Positions 31,010 through 42,366 of a stretch of 64,000 nt of DNA are shown here, piece after piece. This DNA is from Deinococcus aerophilus (GTDB taxonomy: Bacteria; Deinococcota; Deinococci; Deinococcales; Deinococcaceae). Numbering within the stretch: position 1 is the first letter of the stretch; the number at the start of each line of letters is the position of its first letter. Both the position numbers and the translations under genes were made by a program. Location of the stretch: the NCBI RefSeq assembly GCF_014647075.1, contig NZ_BMOM01000011.1, positions 1 to 64,000 of the forward strand. Reading direction: 5' to 3'. Under the pieces are notes generated by a model, which made no database searches, was not told the origin of the DNA, and worked only from the letters and a program-made list of their open reading frames with translations.

Positions 31010-31870
31010 TTACTCCCGCCACCATCCGTCAAACGGAGTGACCGGTACTGCCCGCTTGTGGCGGGTAGTCAGGTACAGGTGTTCCAGGCGGCGGGCCACC
31101 TCTCCCTCCACCTCGCGGCCCTCCAGATAGTCGTCGATCTGGGCATAGGTCAGCCCCAGGGCCGCCTCGTCGGGCAGTCCGGGGCGGCCGTCTTCCAGGT
31201 CGGCGGTGGGCACCTTGCGCCAGGTCCTCTCCGGGGCACCCAGGTGCTGCAACAGCTGTGCGCCCTGGCGTTTGCTCAGGCCGGTCAGGGGGGTCACGTC
31301 CGCGCCGCCGTCGCCGTATTTGGTAAAGAAGCCGGTGATGGCCTCGGCGGCGTGGTCGGTGCCCACGACGAGCAGATGGTCCTGCCCGGCCAGCGCGTAT
31401 TGCGCCACCATGCGTTCGCGGGCCTTGACATTGCCGCGCACGAAGTCGCGCAGCGCTTCTCCGGTGGCGACGCGGGCGGCCTCGGCGCTGGCATCCGCCG
31501 CCGCCTTGATGTTCACCGTGAGTCGGCGGTCGGGGCGGATAAAGTCCAGGGCAAGCTGGGCGTCGGCCTCGTCGGCCTGGGTGCCGTAGGGCAGGCGCAC
31601 GGCTGTGAACGTGGCCTCCCGTCCCCCGGCACGCAGCCGCTCGGCGGCAAGCTGGCACAGCCGCCCGGCCAGCGTGCTGTCCTGACCCCCGCTGATGCCC
31701 AGCACAAACCCTCGGGCGGGGGTGCTTTGCAGGTAATCGGTCAGAAAGGAGACGCGCCGCTCGACTTCCCCGGCAGGGTCAATCTCAGGCTGTACCTGCA
31801 GTTCCCGGCGAATGTGGCTGCGCAGCGGGGAGTCGTTCTGGGGCGGGGTGGGGAAGACAGGCGGGGTCAT
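31010..31870 (-). CDS. nadE: NH3-dependent NAD+ synthetase
   Basis: A 286-residue single-domain NAD synthetase that amidates deamido-NAD with ammonia and ATP. The PP-loop is [14 protein letters not shown]. Other conserved segments are [38 protein letters not shown], and the C-terminal [15 protein letters not shown]. There is no glutaminase domain. The length matches E. coli NadE (275). The ATG at 31870 gives the standard N-terminus; the frame extends to 31933. It is divergent from the niaP-pncB-nadM operon, completing a compact NAD gene cluster. Confidence 0.95.
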   Translation of the reverse strand: MTPPVFPTPPQNDSPLRSHIRRELQVQPEIDPAGEVERRVSFLTDYLQSTPARGFVLGISGGQDSTLAGRLCQLAAERLRAGGREATFTAVRLPYGTQADEADAQLALDFIRPDRRLTVNIKAAADASAEAARVATGEALRDFVRGNVKARERMVAQYALAGQDHLLVVGTDHAAEAITGFFTKYGDGGADVTPLTGLSKRQGAQLLQHLGAPERTWRKVPTADLEDGRPGLPDEAALGLTYAQIDDYLEGREVEGEVARRLEHLYLTTRHKRAVPVTPFDGWWRE

Positions 31871-32017
31871 GGCAGGAGTATTGAGGAGGAACGGGGGAAG
31901 GGACCAGCGCAGCAGACTTGGGTCTTCCGTCATCTGGGTGCGGCCGATGGGCCGGCCAGGAGCAGCCGACCCCCGTCTGAGACAGGTCGGCGCGGTGGGT
32001 CGTGTCCCGTCAGCCCG

Positions 32018-32023
32018 TAAACT
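32018..32023 (+). promoter_or_regulatory. -10 box of the niaP-pncB-nadM operon (leaderless)
   Basis: TAAACT ends 6 nt before the GTG at 32030. The 159-bp nadE/niaP divergent region shows no operator I can name. Confidence 0.4.
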
Positions 32024-32029
32024 TTCGCG

Positions 32030-33382
32030 GTGACTTCTTCCGTTTCACCGGGCCAGTCTGTTGACGGCGCCATTGACACCCTGGGGCTGGGCCGCTTTCA
32101 GTGGCGCCTGCTGGCGATCTGTGGCCTCACCTGGGCCTCGGACGCCATGGAGGTGCTGCTGGTGGGCTTCGCGCTGCCCGGCATCAGCGCGGCGTTTGGG
32201 CTGGAGCGCGGCTCGGTCCAGGCCACCGGCCTGCTGAGTGCCACCTTTGCGGGGATGCTGCTGGGCGCGGTGTTCTGGGGCTGGCTGGCCGACCGGGTGG
32301 GCCGGCGCACGGTCTTCCTGACCACCGTGGCGCTGGGGGTGCTGTTCGGGGTACTCGGGGCCTTCGCGCCCACGGTGGCCGTGCTGGTTGCGCTGCGCTT
32401 CCTGACCGGCTTCGCCATCGGCGGCACCCTTCCGGTGGACTACGCGATGATGGCGGAATTCATTCCCACGGCGTGGCGCGGACGTTTCCTGGTGTATCTG
32501 GAAAGCTTCTGGGCGCTGGGGACCGTGCTGGTGGCGGGGCTGGCGTGGGCGCTGAGCACGGCGCTGCCCCCCGCCGAGGGCTGGCGCTGGCTGCTGGGTC
32601 TGGCCGCCTTGCCCGGACTGGTGGGCCTGCTCGCGCGGCTGGGTGTGCCGGATTCACCGCGCTCCTTGCTGGCCCGTGGAGACACGGCGGGGGCCCGGCG
32701 GGCACTGGAGCGGGTGGCCCGCGTCAACGGCGTGACCCTGTCCGACGCGCCGCTGCTGGTCCCCGCACGCCCGGAACGCGTGACACCGGCCGCCCTGTTT
32801 TCGGGCACGTTGCGTCGGCGCACGGCTTTGCTCGCCGCAGTCTGGTTTGGCCTGAGCCTGGGGTATTACGGAATCTTTTCCTGGCTGCCCAGTTTCCTGC
32901 GTGCCGGGGGGCTGGAACTGGGAGAGGTCTACCGCACCACGTTGCTGCTCGCACTCGCACAGGTGCCGGGGTACCTGCTCGCGGCGTGGCTGGTGGAACG
33001 TGCAGGCCGCCGCGCCACCTTGACCGGCTTTCTGTCGGTGGGCGCCCTGAGTGCCTTCGTCTTCCTGTTCGCCTCCACGCCGCTCGCCGTGCTGCTGTCG
33101 CTGGCCGTACTCTCGGCCGCCCTGCTGGGGGCGTGGGGAGCGCTGTACGCCTACACGCCCGAACTGTTTCCCACGCCGCTGCGGACCACCGGGATGGGAC
33201 TGGTCAGCGCCATGGCGCGGGTGGCGAGCGTGCTGTCGCCGGGCGTGGGGGCGCTGCTGCTCACCGGCAATCTCGGCGTGGCGCTGGGTCTGTTCGCGGC
33301 CCTCTTCGCGGTGGCCGCCGCCTGCGCCTGGGCCATCGGCATCGAGACGCGCGGCCAGCGGCTGCCCGAGGCGCTGGCATGA
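32030..33382 (+). CDS. MFS transporter, probable niacin importer
   Basis: A 450-residue major facilitator of the SV2/sugar-type branch with 12 predicted TM helices. Signatures include [14 protein letters not shown] (loop 2-3), the [19 protein letters not shown] segment, and [16 protein letters not shown] near the C-terminal half. The resemblance to NiaP-type nicotinate transporters, plus the ATGA overlap with pncB (nicotinate phosphoribosyltransferase), suggests import of nicotinate. GTG start. Substrate inferred mainly from context. Confidence 0.82.
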   Translation: MTSSVSPGQSVDGAIDTLGLGRFQWRLLAICGLTWASDAMEVLLVGFALPGISAAFGLERGSVQATGLLSATFAGMLLGAVFWGWLADRVGRRTVFLTTVALGVLFGVLGAFAPTVAVLVALRFLTGFAIGGTLPVDYAMMAEFIPTAWRGRFLVYLESFWALGTVLVAGLAWALSTALPPAEGWRWLLGLAALPGLVGLLARLGVPDSPRSLLARGDTAGARRALERVARVNGVTLSDAPLLVPARPERVTPAALFSGTLRRRTALLAAVWFGLSLGYYGIFSWLPSFLRAGGLELGEVYRTTLLLALAQVPGYLLAAWLVERAGRRATLTGFLSVGALSAFVFLFASTPLAVLLSLAVLSAALLGAWGALYAYTPELFPTPLRTTGMGLVSAMARVASVLSPGVGALLLTGNLGVALGLFAALFAVAAACAWAIGIETRGQRLPEALA

Positions 33383-34830
33383 CTTCGGTCCCCCCACAGC
33401 CGTCAGCGCTGCTGACCGACCTGTACCAGCTCACCATGATGCAGGGCTATTTCCTCAGCGGTTTACACGAGCAAACGGCGGTGTTCGACCTGTTCTTCCG
33501 CCGCCTGCCCTACCGGGGAGGCTACGCGGTGTGGGCCGGACTGGAGGAGATGCTGGATACGCTCGGAACCCTCCGCTTCACGGAACCGGACCTCGCGTAT
33601 CTGGACAGCCTGAAACTGTTCCGGCCCGACTTTCTGGCGGCGCTGCGCGGATGGCGCTTTTCCGGGCGCATCGAGGCCTTTGCCGAGGGCCGCGTGGTGT
33701 TCGCGCACGAGCCGCTGCTCACCGTCACGGCGCCGCTGTGGGAGGCCCAGCTGATCGAGACGATGTTGCTCAACACCCTCAACTTTCAGACCCTGGTGGC
33801 GACCAAGGCGGCCCGTTGCGTGCTGGCGGCGGGCACCAGTCCATATGGGGGAGAGGTGGTCGAGTTTGGTGCGCGCCGCGCCCAGGGACCGGACGGTGCC
33901 CTCAGCGCGGCGCGGGCGGCCTTCGTGGGCGGCGCCGCGGGCAGCAGCAACGTGGAAGCAGGGCGCAGATACGGCCTGCCGGTCACCGGAACCCATGCCC
34001 ACGCCTGGATCGAGAGCTTTCCCGATGAACTCAGCGCCTTCCGGGCCTACGCGCGGGTGTATCCGGACAGCACCACCCTGCTGCTGGATACCGTGGATAC
34101 CCTGCGCAGCGGCCTGCCCCACGCCCTCACGGTGGCGCGCGAGTTGCGGGCAGCAGGCCACGAACTGCGCGGCGTGCGCCTGGACAGCGGCGACCTCGCC
34201 TACCTCTCGCGCACCATCCGGGCCACGCTGGATGAGGCCGGGTTTCCGGACGTCAGGATCGTGGCGAGCAACGACCTGTCCGAATCGGTGATCGCGGGGG
34301 TGATTGCCGAGGGCGGGCGGGTGGATGTGTACGGCGTGGGCACCCAGCTTGCCACCGCCGGAGGGCCGGGGGGTGGAGCGCTGGGCGGCGTGTACAAGCT
34401 CGCCGAACTGGACGGTCGGCCGCGCCTGAAGCTGACGGGCGATCCGGCCAAGGCCAGCCTGCCGGGGGTCAAGCGGGTCTGGCGGGCCGGGGGTGAGGAG
34501 GGCGAGTGGGCCTGGGACGTGCTGACGCTGGGGGATGAACCGCGTGCGGGCCAGACCGTCAGCGACCCCACGAACCCATTGCGCGCCGCCCATCTGCCGC
34601 AGGGCCTGACCTGGACGGACGCCCGGCAGACGGTGATGCAGGGCGGCCAGCGCACCCAGCCCACCGTCTCCCTGCCCGACATCCAGGCGCGGGCCCGCCG
34701 GGAACTGGCCCGGCTGCCGGCCGAGACGCGCCGCCTGCTCAATCCGCACGTCTACCGCGTCAGTCTGGGGGCGGACGTTTCTGCGCTGCGCGACGCGCTT
34801 ACCACCGAGCTGCGCGCCGAACTGAAGTGA
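33379..34830 (+). CDS. pncB: Nicotinate phosphoribosyltransferase
   Basis: A 483-residue enzyme that makes nicotinate mononucleotide from nicotinate and PRPP with ATP. Signatures: [40 protein letters not shown] with the phosphorylated His region, VRLDSGDL, and [12 protein letters not shown]. The length is typical of the long bacterial form. Its ATG overlaps the transporter stop (ATGA) and its stop overlaps the nadM GTG (GTGA), so the three genes form one translationally coupled operon. Confidence 0.95.
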   Translation: MTSVPPQPSALLTDLYQLTMMQGYFLSGLHEQTAVFDLFFRRLPYRGGYAVWAGLEEMLDTLGTLRFTEPDLAYLDSLKLFRPDFLAALRGWRFSGRIEAFAEGRVVFAHEPLLTVTAPLWEAQLIETMLLNTLNFQTLVATKAARCVLAAGTSPYGGEVVEFGARRAQGPDGALSAARAAFVGGAAGSSNVEAGRRYGLPVTGTHAHAWIESFPDELSAFRAYARVYPDSTTLLLDTVDTLRSGLPHALTVARELRAAGHELRGVRLDSGDLAYLSRTIRATLDEAGFPDVRIVASNDLSESVIAGVIAEGGRVDVYGVGTQLATAGGPGGGALGGVYKLAELDGRPRLKLTGDPAKASLPGVKRVWRAGGEEGEWAWDVLTLGDEPRAGQTVSDPTNPLRAAHLPQGLTWTDARQTVMQGGQRTQPTVSLPDIQARARRELARLPAETRRLLNPHVYRVSLGADVSALRDALTTELRAELK

Positions 34831-35729
34831 CGGCCCCCGACGGCGCGGTGTTCGTGGGCCGCTTCCAGCCGCCACACGCCGCGCACGTGGGCAGCGTGGT
34901 ACAGGCCCTCGAACACGCGCCGCGCGTGCTCGTGCTGCTTGGCAGCGCCAACCTCGCCCGCAGCGTCCGCAATCCGTTTCGTGCTTCCGAACGTGCCGCG
35001 ATGTTCCGTGCGGCGTTGCGGGACCAGGGGTTCGGCTCCCGGCGCGTCACCTTCCGCCCCCTGCCCGACCGTTTCGATGCGGCGCGCTGGGCGGGGGAAG
35101 TCCGGGCCCGGGCCGCCGGGGTGTTCGGGCCGGCCGCTCGCCTCGCCCTTCTGGGGTTTGAGAAGGATGCGAGCAGCGCCTATCTGGACTGGTTTCCCGG
35201 CTGGACCCGGCTGCGGGTTCCCGAGGTGCCGGGGCTGCACGCGACCGATCTGCGCCGCGCTGTGTTCACGGGTCAACCGTTGCCCGCCCACCTGCCCGCG
35301 CCGGTGGCCGACTTTCTGCAGGCCTTTCTTCAGACCCCCGCCGGTGTCCGGCTGCAGGCCGAGTGGCGGGCGGTGGAGGAGGCCCGCGCCGGGTTGCCCG
35401 CCGGGATCCGGCTGCAGGAGGAGCGCTATCTGTTCCTGCAGGACGGGCGGGTCTGCCTGAACACCCGGACCGGTGCCATCGGGCGGGGATTGTGGGAGCT
35501 GCCGGGACAGGTCCTGCCGCCCGGGGAACGTTCACGCACCGGGGCCGACGCGGTTTTCGACCACCCGGCCCGCGCCCTGGTGGCCCCGACCACCGCATAC
35601 GTGTTTCTGGGGCCTCCTCCCGCTGGCGTTCCGGGCCAGGCCGTTTCCCTCGGCACCGCCGTGGCCCGGCCACGCCGCTTCTTCGAGGACCACCACGTCA
35701 TCCTGACGCGGATGCTGGGGCTGGACTGA
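34827..35729 (+). CDS. nadM: NMN adenylyltransferase with degenerate Nudix domain
   Basis: A 300-residue protein. The N-terminal half (1-165) is a nucleotidyltransferase of the archaeal NadM type ([40 protein letters not shown]; late motif [10 protein letters not shown]). The C-terminal half (about 170-300) aligns in layout with the Nudix domain of NadM-Nudix (ADP-ribose pyrophosphatase) fusions: [39 protein letters not shown]. The catalytic Nudix box GX5EX7REUXEEXGU is absent, so hydrolase activity is probably lost. Role: final steps of NAD synthesis. GTG start overlaps pncB. Confidence 0.85.
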   Translation: MTAPDGAVFVGRFQPPHAAHVGSVVQALEHAPRVLVLLGSANLARSVRNPFRASERAAMFRAALRDQGFGSRRVTFRPLPDRFDAARWAGEVRARAAGVFGPAARLALLGFEKDASSAYLDWFPGWTRLRVPEVPGLHATDLRRAVFTGQPLPAHLPAPVADFLQAFLQTPAGVRLQAEWRAVEEARAGLPAGIRLQEERYLFLQDGRVCLNTRTGAIGRGLWELPGQVLPPGERSRTGADAVFDHPARALVAPTTAYVFLGPPPAGVPGQAVSLGTAVARPRRFFEDHHVILTRMLGLD

Positions 35730-35773
35730 GTGGAGCGTCCCGCCCGTACAGCAGGGGCACGGTGTCCCCGTGG

Positions 35774-36970
35774 TTACAGCAACACCACGTCCACCGGGTC
35801 TCCGGCCTGGACCCCCAGGCCCTCCGGCACGATGATCAGCGCGTTGGCATCACTGAGCGAACGCAGGATGCCGCTGCCCTGCTGACCGTAGTCGTGGACC
35901 TCGCCGTCCCGGATCACGCCGCGCCAGAAGGCCGTCTTGTCGCTCAGGCCCCGGAAGGGGGTGGCTGCGCGCAGCTTCACGCTCTGCACCGGCTGGCCGG
36001 TCAGGGCGGGCCGCACGATGACGTGAAAGACCACCAGACTGCTGACCGGATTGCCCGGCAGCCCGAAGACCGGCAGGCCGTTCCAGCCGCCCAGAATCGC
36101 CGGGCCGCCGGGCCGCATGCGCACCTTCCAGAAGGTCACCCGGCCGTGTTCGATCAGCAGGTCGCGCATGAAGTCGTACTTGCCCATGCTCACGCCGCCG
36201 CTGGTGAGCAGCACGTCGGCTCCGCCCGCTCCCAGGATGGCGGCCTGCAGCGCCTGCGGGCTGTCGGGAGCGTGGCCCAGCGACACGACCTCACAGCCGC
36301 ATTCCACAAGCATGGCGCCCAGACCCACCCGGTTGCTGTCGTAGACCTGCCCCGGCTGCAGCGGCTGCCCCGGCATGATCACCTCGTCGCCGGTGGACAG
36401 CAGCGCCACGCGCAGCCGGCGGCGCACCGGCACCTCGGCGTGCCCCAGCGCGGCGGCCAGGGCCACGCGGGTGGCCGTCAGGAGCAGTCCGGCCCGCATC
36501 ACCACGTCGCCGGCACGGAAATCGCCGCCCTCGTGCCGCACGTCGCCGGGACTGGCGGGACGTGCCAGCCACACATGGTCCGGTCCATCGTCGCGCAGCA
36601 GTTCCACCGGGCAGATGGCGTCTGCGCCGGGGGGCAGCGGCGCGCCCGTGTAGATGCGCACGCACTCGCCCGCCCCCACCACGCCGCCGAAGGGCACCCC
36701 GGCGCGGCTCTCCCCGATCACCCGCAGCCGGGCCGGGGCTTCGGCGCGCGCGCCCAGGGTATCGGACGCGCGCGCCGCGATGCCGTCCAGGGCACTCTCG
36801 GTGGCGCTGGGGTGGCTGACGGTGGCGCTGAGGTCGGCCGCCAGGGTCCGGCCCCACGCCCCGGCAAGTGCCACCCACTCGGTGTCCAAGGGGGGCAGCA
36901 GCGCGGTCAGCATCGCTCTGGCTTCGTCCACGCTGACGTGCATCGGGAAGGTGGGGGTAGGAGCAGACAT
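35774..36970 (-). CDS. moeA: Molybdopterin molybdenumtransferase MoeA
   Basis: A 398-residue MoeA that inserts molybdate into adenylated molybdopterin. Features: N-terminal VSVDEARAML, YTGAPLPPGADAICPVE, VALLSTGDEVIMPGQPLQPGQVYDSN, LLTSGGVSMGKYDFMRD, FGLPGNPVSSLVVF, and a C-terminal beta domain. I chose the ATG at 36970 (MSAPTPTF), because a TATGCT -10 box ends 7 nt upstream and overlaps the alternative ATG at 36982. It is a single gene, convergent with nadM. Confidence 0.94.
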   Translation of the reverse strand: MSAPTPTFPMHVSVDEARAMLTALLPPLDTEWVALAGAWGRTLAADLSATVSHPSATESALDGIAARASDTLGARAEAPARLRVIGESRAGVPFGGVVGAGECVRIYTGAPLPPGADAICPVELLRDDGPDHVWLARPASPGDVRHEGGDFRAGDVVMRAGLLLTATRVALAAALGHAEVPVRRRLRVALLSTGDEVIMPGQPLQPGQVYDSNRVGLGAMLVECGCEVVSLGHAPDSPQALQAAILGAGGADVLLTSGGVSMGKYDFMRDLLIEHGRVTFWKVRMRPGGPAILGGWNGLPVFGLPGNPVSSLVVFHVIVRPALTGQPVQSVKLRAATPFRGLSDKTAFWRGVIRDGEVHDYGQQGSGILRSLSDANALIIVPEGLGVQAGDPVDVVLL

Positions 36971-36977
36971 AAGGATT

Positions 36978-36983
36978 AGCATA
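36978..36983 (-). promoter_or_regulatory. -10 box of moeA (leaderless)
   Basis: TATGCT on the minus strand, 7 nt before the ATG at 36970. Confidence 0.5.
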
Positions 36984-37007
36984 GTCGCCCCACCCACCGG
37001 AAAGCGC

Positions 37008-37013
37008 TACACT
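37008..37013 (+). promoter_or_regulatory. -10 box of the FKBP isomerase gene
   Basis: TACACT, giving a predicted 5' UTR of about 70 nt before the ATG at 37091. It is divergent from moeA. Confidence 0.35.
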
Positions 37014-37090
37014 TCTCGGGCTTCAGAACTCGCTCCGGAAACCCGTCCGGGCGAGCCGCCGGACCCGGGACCCGGGATAGGGGAGATGTC

Positions 37091-38095
<1,005 letters not shown>

Positions 38096-38122
38096 AGCTG
38101 GCCGCTAGGCCAGCACGAACGC

Positions 38123-38174
38123 GAGAAAAGAAGGTGGAGGACGCCGTACTGGGCGTCCTCCACCTTCTTTTCTC
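38123..38174. terminator. Bidirectional terminator, 23-bp perfect stem
   Basis: Arms 38123-38145 and 38152-38174 are exact reverse complements with a 6-nt loop. The A-rich left flank and T-rich right flank give a U-tract in both directions, so it serves the convergent FKBP and aspS2 genes. Confidence 0.93.
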
Positions 38175-38190
38175 TTTCTGTGGTCCGCGC

Positions 38191-39537
<1,347 letters not shown>

Positions 39538-39584
39538 GGCGGGCTCTCCTTTGAACGGTTCGGATGGAAACCGGTGTACGAAAA

Positions 39585-39615
39585 GCCCCCGACTCCGGTG
39601 CGGGGGGTCGGGGGC
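39585..39615 (-). terminator. Attenuator terminator in the aspS2 leader
   Basis: On the RNA: GCCCCCGAC (39615-39607), 13-nt loop, GTCGGGGGC (39593-39585), then UUUU. It lies between the leader-peptide stop and the aspS2 SD, so it would terminate transcription before aspS2. A competing 7-bp pairing, GCGGCGC (leader codons 3-5, 39676-39670) with GCGCCGC (39628-39622), is possible. Confidence 0.8.
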
Positions 39616-39637
39616 GTGGAAGCGGCGCGGACGTCCC

Positions 39638-39682
39638 CTAGCAGGGATCGTTATCATCATTGTTGCGCAGCGCCGCGAACAT
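39638..39682 (-). CDS. aspS2 leader peptide MFAALRNNDDNDPC
   Basis: A 14-residue ORF with six consecutive Asn/Asp codons (AAC AAT GAT GAT AAC GAT, codons 7-12), then CCC TGC TAG. It starts at the predicted transcription start (leaderless, 7 nt after a TACACT -10). Its stop is 22 nt from the attenuator hairpin. Ribosomes stalling for lack of charged tRNA-Asn or tRNA-Asp would be placed to alter the downstream fold, as in trp/his/leu attenuation. The control codons match exactly the two tRNAs served by a non-discriminating AspRS. Mechanism inferred; the elements are visible. Confidence 0.75.
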   Translation of the reverse strand: MFAALRNNDDNDPC

Positions 39683-39689
39683 GCCCGCA

Positions 39690-39719
39690 AGTGTAGCGGG
39701 CGCACGGTGAGGGGGTCAA
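39690..39719 (-). promoter_or_regulatory. Promoter of the aspS2 leader
   Basis: TTGACC (39719-39714), 18-nt spacer, TACACT (39695-39690), then 7 nt to the leader ATG at 39682. Confidence 0.75.
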
Positions 39720-39756
39720 CGGCGCGGCTAGGCAGGATGGGAGAGGCCGGCGGCGC

Positions 39757-39762
39757 TATGCT
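39757..39762 (+). promoter_or_regulatory. -10 box of the CoA-ester lyase unit
   Basis: TATGCT followed by 7 nt and the ATG of a mini-ORF at 39770. No strong -35. Confidence 0.45.
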
Positions 39763-39769
39763 CCGGGGC

Positions 39770-39814
39770 ATGAGTGCAACGAACGTTTGTTTGTGCCGCT
39801 GGAGGCCGGTATGA
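39770..39814 (+). CDS. Leaderless mini-ORF ([14 protein letters not shown]) coupled to the CoA-ester lyase
   Basis: Fourteen codons plus stop, starting 7 nt after TATGCT. Its TGA overlaps the lyase ATG (ATGA) and it contains the lyase SD (TGGAGG). No family. Same geometry as the mini-ORFs at 8085, 17820 and 23463. Confidence 0.4.
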   Translation: MSATNVCLCRWRPV

Positions 39815-40683
39815 CGGCCGCGCCCATGCGGCGTCCCCGCAGCGTGCTGTTCGCGCCCGGCAACCGCGCCGACCTGATTGCCAAGCTGCCGCGCCGCCGA
39901 CCCGACGCTGTGGTCGTTGATCTGGAGGACGCCATTCCTGGGAATGCCGAGGCCAAGGCGCAGGCCCGGCCCATCGCGCGGGACGCCGTCCGCGCCCTGA
40001 TCGCAGAGGCGCCGCACCTGGCGGTGTTTCTGCGGGTGAATGCGCCGCACTCGCCGTACTTCGCAGAGGATCTGGCGGTGCTGACTCCTGAACTGGCCGG
40101 GGTGGTTGTGCCCAAGCTGGAATCGGCGGCGGACGTGCAGATCGTGACCGGGGCGCTGCAGGCGCGGGGCCTGTCCCTGCCGATTCTGGCCGGACTGGAA
40201 ACCGGCGCGGGCGTGTGGAACGCGCTGGAGATCCTCAAAGAGCCGGCAGTGGCCTGGGCCTATTTCGGTGCCGAGGACTACACCACCGACCTGGGGGGAC
40301 GGCGCACCGTCGGCAACCAGGAAGTGCTGTTCGCCCGCTCGAGGGTGGCGCTGGCGGCGCGGCTGGCCGGGGTGCCCGCCCTGGACATCGTGGTCACGGC
40401 GCTGAACGACGAACCCGGTTTCCGCGCCGACGCTGAGCAGGGCCGCGCCCTAGGCTACAGCGGCAAGCTGTGCATCCATCCGGCCCAGGTGGAGCTGGCG
40501 CACGACGTGTTCGGAGCCACGCCCGCCGAGGTGGCCCGCGCCCGCGCGGTGCTGGCCGCGGCGCACGCGGCGGCCCAGGCCGGCCACGGAGCCTTCAGCT
40601 TCGAGGGCCAGATGGTGGACGAACCTATGCTGGGCGCCGCCCGCGCGCTGCTCGCCCAGGCCCCGGAGGCCGCCGATGAATGA
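39811..40683 (+). CDS. HpcH/HpaI aldolase / citrate lyase beta-like CoA-ester lyase
   Basis: A 290-residue TIM-barrel lyase of the CitE/malyl-CoA lyase family. Motifs: [17 protein letters not shown] (CoA-binding start), [11 protein letters not shown] (metal-binding Asp-Glu), [29 protein letters not shown], and [18 protein letters not shown]. It cleaves or forms 3-hydroxyacyl-CoA esters such as malyl-, citramalyl- or beta-methylmalyl-CoA. It overlaps the MaoC dehydratase by 8 nt, a pairing seen with malyl-CoA lyase and mesaconyl-CoA hydratase. The exact substrate is unproven. Confidence 0.87.
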   Translation: MTAAPMRRPRSVLFAPGNRADLIAKLPRRRPDAVVVDLEDAIPGNAEAKAQARPIARDAVRALIAEAPHLAVFLRVNAPHSPYFAEDLAVLTPELAGVVVPKLESAADVQIVTGALQARGLSLPILAGLETGAGVWNALEILKEPAVAWAYFGAEDYTTDLGGRRTVGNQEVLFARSRVALAARLAGVPALDIVVTALNDEPGFRADAEQGRALGYSGKLCIHPAQVELAHDVFGATPAEVARARAVLAAAHAAAQAGHGAFSFEGQMVDEPMLGAARALLAQAPEAADE

Positions 40684-41170
40684 AGACCTGAACCGCCCAC
40701 AGGGCCGCTACTTCGAGGAACTGACTCCCGGCACCGTGATCCGTCACCGCGTCCGGCGCACGCTGACCGAGGCCGACAACGTGCTGTTCACCACCCTGAC
40801 CATGAATCCCCAGCCGCTGCACCTGGACCACGAATACGCCGCCGCGACCGAGTTCGGGCAGCCGCTGGTGAACAGCCTGCTGACCCTCAGCCTGCTCGTG
40901 GGCCTCAGCGTCCACGAGCTGACGCTGGGCACGCTGGTGGCGAATCTGGGCATGACCGATGTGGTCTTTCCGAAGCCGGTGTTCCACGGAGACACCATCC
41001 ACGCTGAATCCGAGGTGCTGGAGGCCAGGGGCAGCAAGTCCCGCCCGCATCAGGGTCTGGTTACCGTGGAACACCGCGCCCTCAACCAGCGCGGTGAGGT
41101 GGTCGCGCAGTGCAAGCGGACCATGCTGATGCAGCGGCGGGACGCGGACGCGGAGGGTGCGGCGGTATAG
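40676..41170 (+). CDS. MaoC family hotdog dehydratase
   Basis: A 164-residue single hotdog domain with the hydratase-2 pattern: [22 protein letters not shown] (catalytic Asn/His region), [20 protein letters not shown] and [21 protein letters not shown]. Members hydrate 2-enoyl-CoAs such as mesaconyl-CoA. Its overlap with the CitE-like lyase (ATGAATGA) indicates a two-enzyme step, probably hydration plus C-C cleavage of a branched C5 CoA ester. Confidence 0.87.
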   Translation: MNEDLNRPQGRYFEELTPGTVIRHRVRRTLTEADNVLFTTLTMNPQPLHLDHEYAAATEFGQPLVNSLLTLSLLVGLSVHELTLGTLVANLGMTDVVFPKPVFHGDTIHAESEVLEARGSKSRPHQGLVTVEHRALNQRGEVVAQCKRTMLMQRRDADAEGAAV

Positions 41171-41195
41171 GCCGGCGTCTGGGGAAGGGGACACA

Positions 41196-41232
41196 AGAAG
41201 CGGTGGCGCTGCAGATGTGCGCCACCGCTTCT
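41196..41232. terminator. Bidirectional terminator-like hairpin
   Basis: A 13-bp perfect stem (41196-41208 with 41220-41232) with an 11-nt loop between convergent maoC-like and aldo-keto reductase genes. There is no clear U-tract. Confidence 0.6.
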
Positions 41233-41252
41233 CCTAATGTATCTGGCCCTAC

Positions 41253-42233
41253 TTATTCCGCCGGGTTGTACCAGTTGCGGTCCCAGCGGTGGGCGTATAG
41301 CCGGGCCACGTCCTCGGCCGGGAGGCCCTGGCCGTCGGCAATGGCGACGTTGCGCTCCACGTTGCGGACGCTGCGCATGCCCACGATCACGGTGCTGACG
41401 GCGCGGTGGCTGAGCACGAAGCGCAGTGAGGTCTCGGCCAGCTGGGCGCTGTTGATGCCCAGGTCGCTCTCGATGGCGCGCAGGCGCGGCTGTAACTCGG
41501 CCTTGCGGTTGCCGCCGAAGTAGTGGTTGCGCCAGTCGCCCTCGGGGAACTCGGTGCCGGCGGTGATGGTCCCGGTCAGGCTGCCCTCGTCCAGCGCCAC
41601 GCGCACAATCACGCCGACGCCGTTGGCGAGGCAGGCGTCGAGCAGGCGGTCCTGCGGCGACTGGTCGAAAACGTTGTAAATCACCTGCACCGTTTCCACC
41701 ACGCCGGCCTCCACCGCCTTGACAGCGTTGTCGGGCTGGTGGTCGTTGATGCTGATGCCGAAATGGCCGATCTTGCCGTCCTGCTTGAGCTGCTGGACCG
41801 CGTCCTGCCAGTCTCCCTGACCCAGCCACGAATCGTTCCAGACGTGAAACTGCTGCACGTCAATGCGCGGCAGGCCCAGCCGCTGCAGGCTGGCCTCGGT
41901 CATCCGGATCACGTGTTCGCCGGGAAAGGCCTCGTCGGCCGGAACGCCGGGCCGGGCGGGCCACTGACCGTTCTTGGGGCTGATCTTGGTGGCGACCAGG
42001 GTGCCCGGAAAGTCGCGGGCAGCCTGTCCGACCAGGCGCTCGCTGTGGCCGTCGCCGTACCCCATCGCCGTGTCGATAAAATTGCCGCCCAGCGACAGGT
42101 AGCGGCGCAGCGCCTCCAGGCTCTCGTCGTCCTGCGCTCCCTTCCACATGTCTGCCCCTATTCCCCACGCGCCGTAGCCGATCTCGCTGACGCTCAGGCC
42201 GGTGGCCCCCAGATTCCGCATTTGCATGGTCAT
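41253..42233 (-). CDS. Aldo/keto reductase
   Basis: A 326-residue NADPH-dependent TIM-barrel reductase. The catalytic tetrad is suggested by [15 protein letters not shown] (Asp, Tyr), VATKISP (Lys) and QQFHVWND (His). A C-terminal cofactor segment reads [15 protein letters not shown]. It groups with YhdN/general-stress AKRs. The ATG at 42233 lies 7 nt after a TACCCT -10 box. Single gene, divergent from the DHA2 exporter. Confidence 0.9.
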   Translation of the reverse strand: MTMQMRNLGATGLSVSEIGYGAWGIGADMWKGAQDDESLEALRRYLSLGGNFIDTAMGYGDGHSERLVGQAARDFPGTLVATKISPKNGQWPARPGVPADEAFPGEHVIRMTEASLQRLGLPRIDVQQFHVWNDSWLGQGDWQDAVQQLKQDGKIGHFGISINDHQPDNAVKAVEAGVVETVQVIYNVFDQSPQDRLLDACLANGVGVIVRVALDEGSLTGTITAGTEFPEGDWRNHYFGGNRKAELQPRLRAIESDLGINSAQLAETSLRFVLSHRAVSTVIVGMRSVRNVERNVAIADGQGLPAEDVARLYAHRWDRNWYNPAE

Positions 42234-42240
42234 GGCATCC

Positions 42241-42246
42241 AGGGTA
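42241..42246 (-). promoter_or_regulatory. -10 box of the aldo/keto reductase (leaderless)
   Basis: TACCCT on the minus strand, 7 nt before the ATG at 42233. Confidence 0.4.
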
Positions 42247-42353
42247 GGCCAAAGGTGTGGTGGGGGGAGGTACTGCCAAGCATTGCTCAATGGTGAAGAC
42301 TTTGCCGTGGGTTCCGGTGCGTGTGCCCACCGTTGGGAGCGGGAGTGCAGGAG

Positions 42354-42359
42354 TACGCT
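42354..42359 (+). promoter_or_regulatory. -10 box of the DHA2 exporter (leaderless)
   Basis: TACGCT ends 7 nt before the GTG at 42367. Confidence 0.35.
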
Positions 42360-42366
42360 GGCCCGC

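Noticed and set aside
31871..31933. Longer nadE start at 31933
   Set aside because: The extra 21 residues have no homology to the family and the shorter form matches NadE length.
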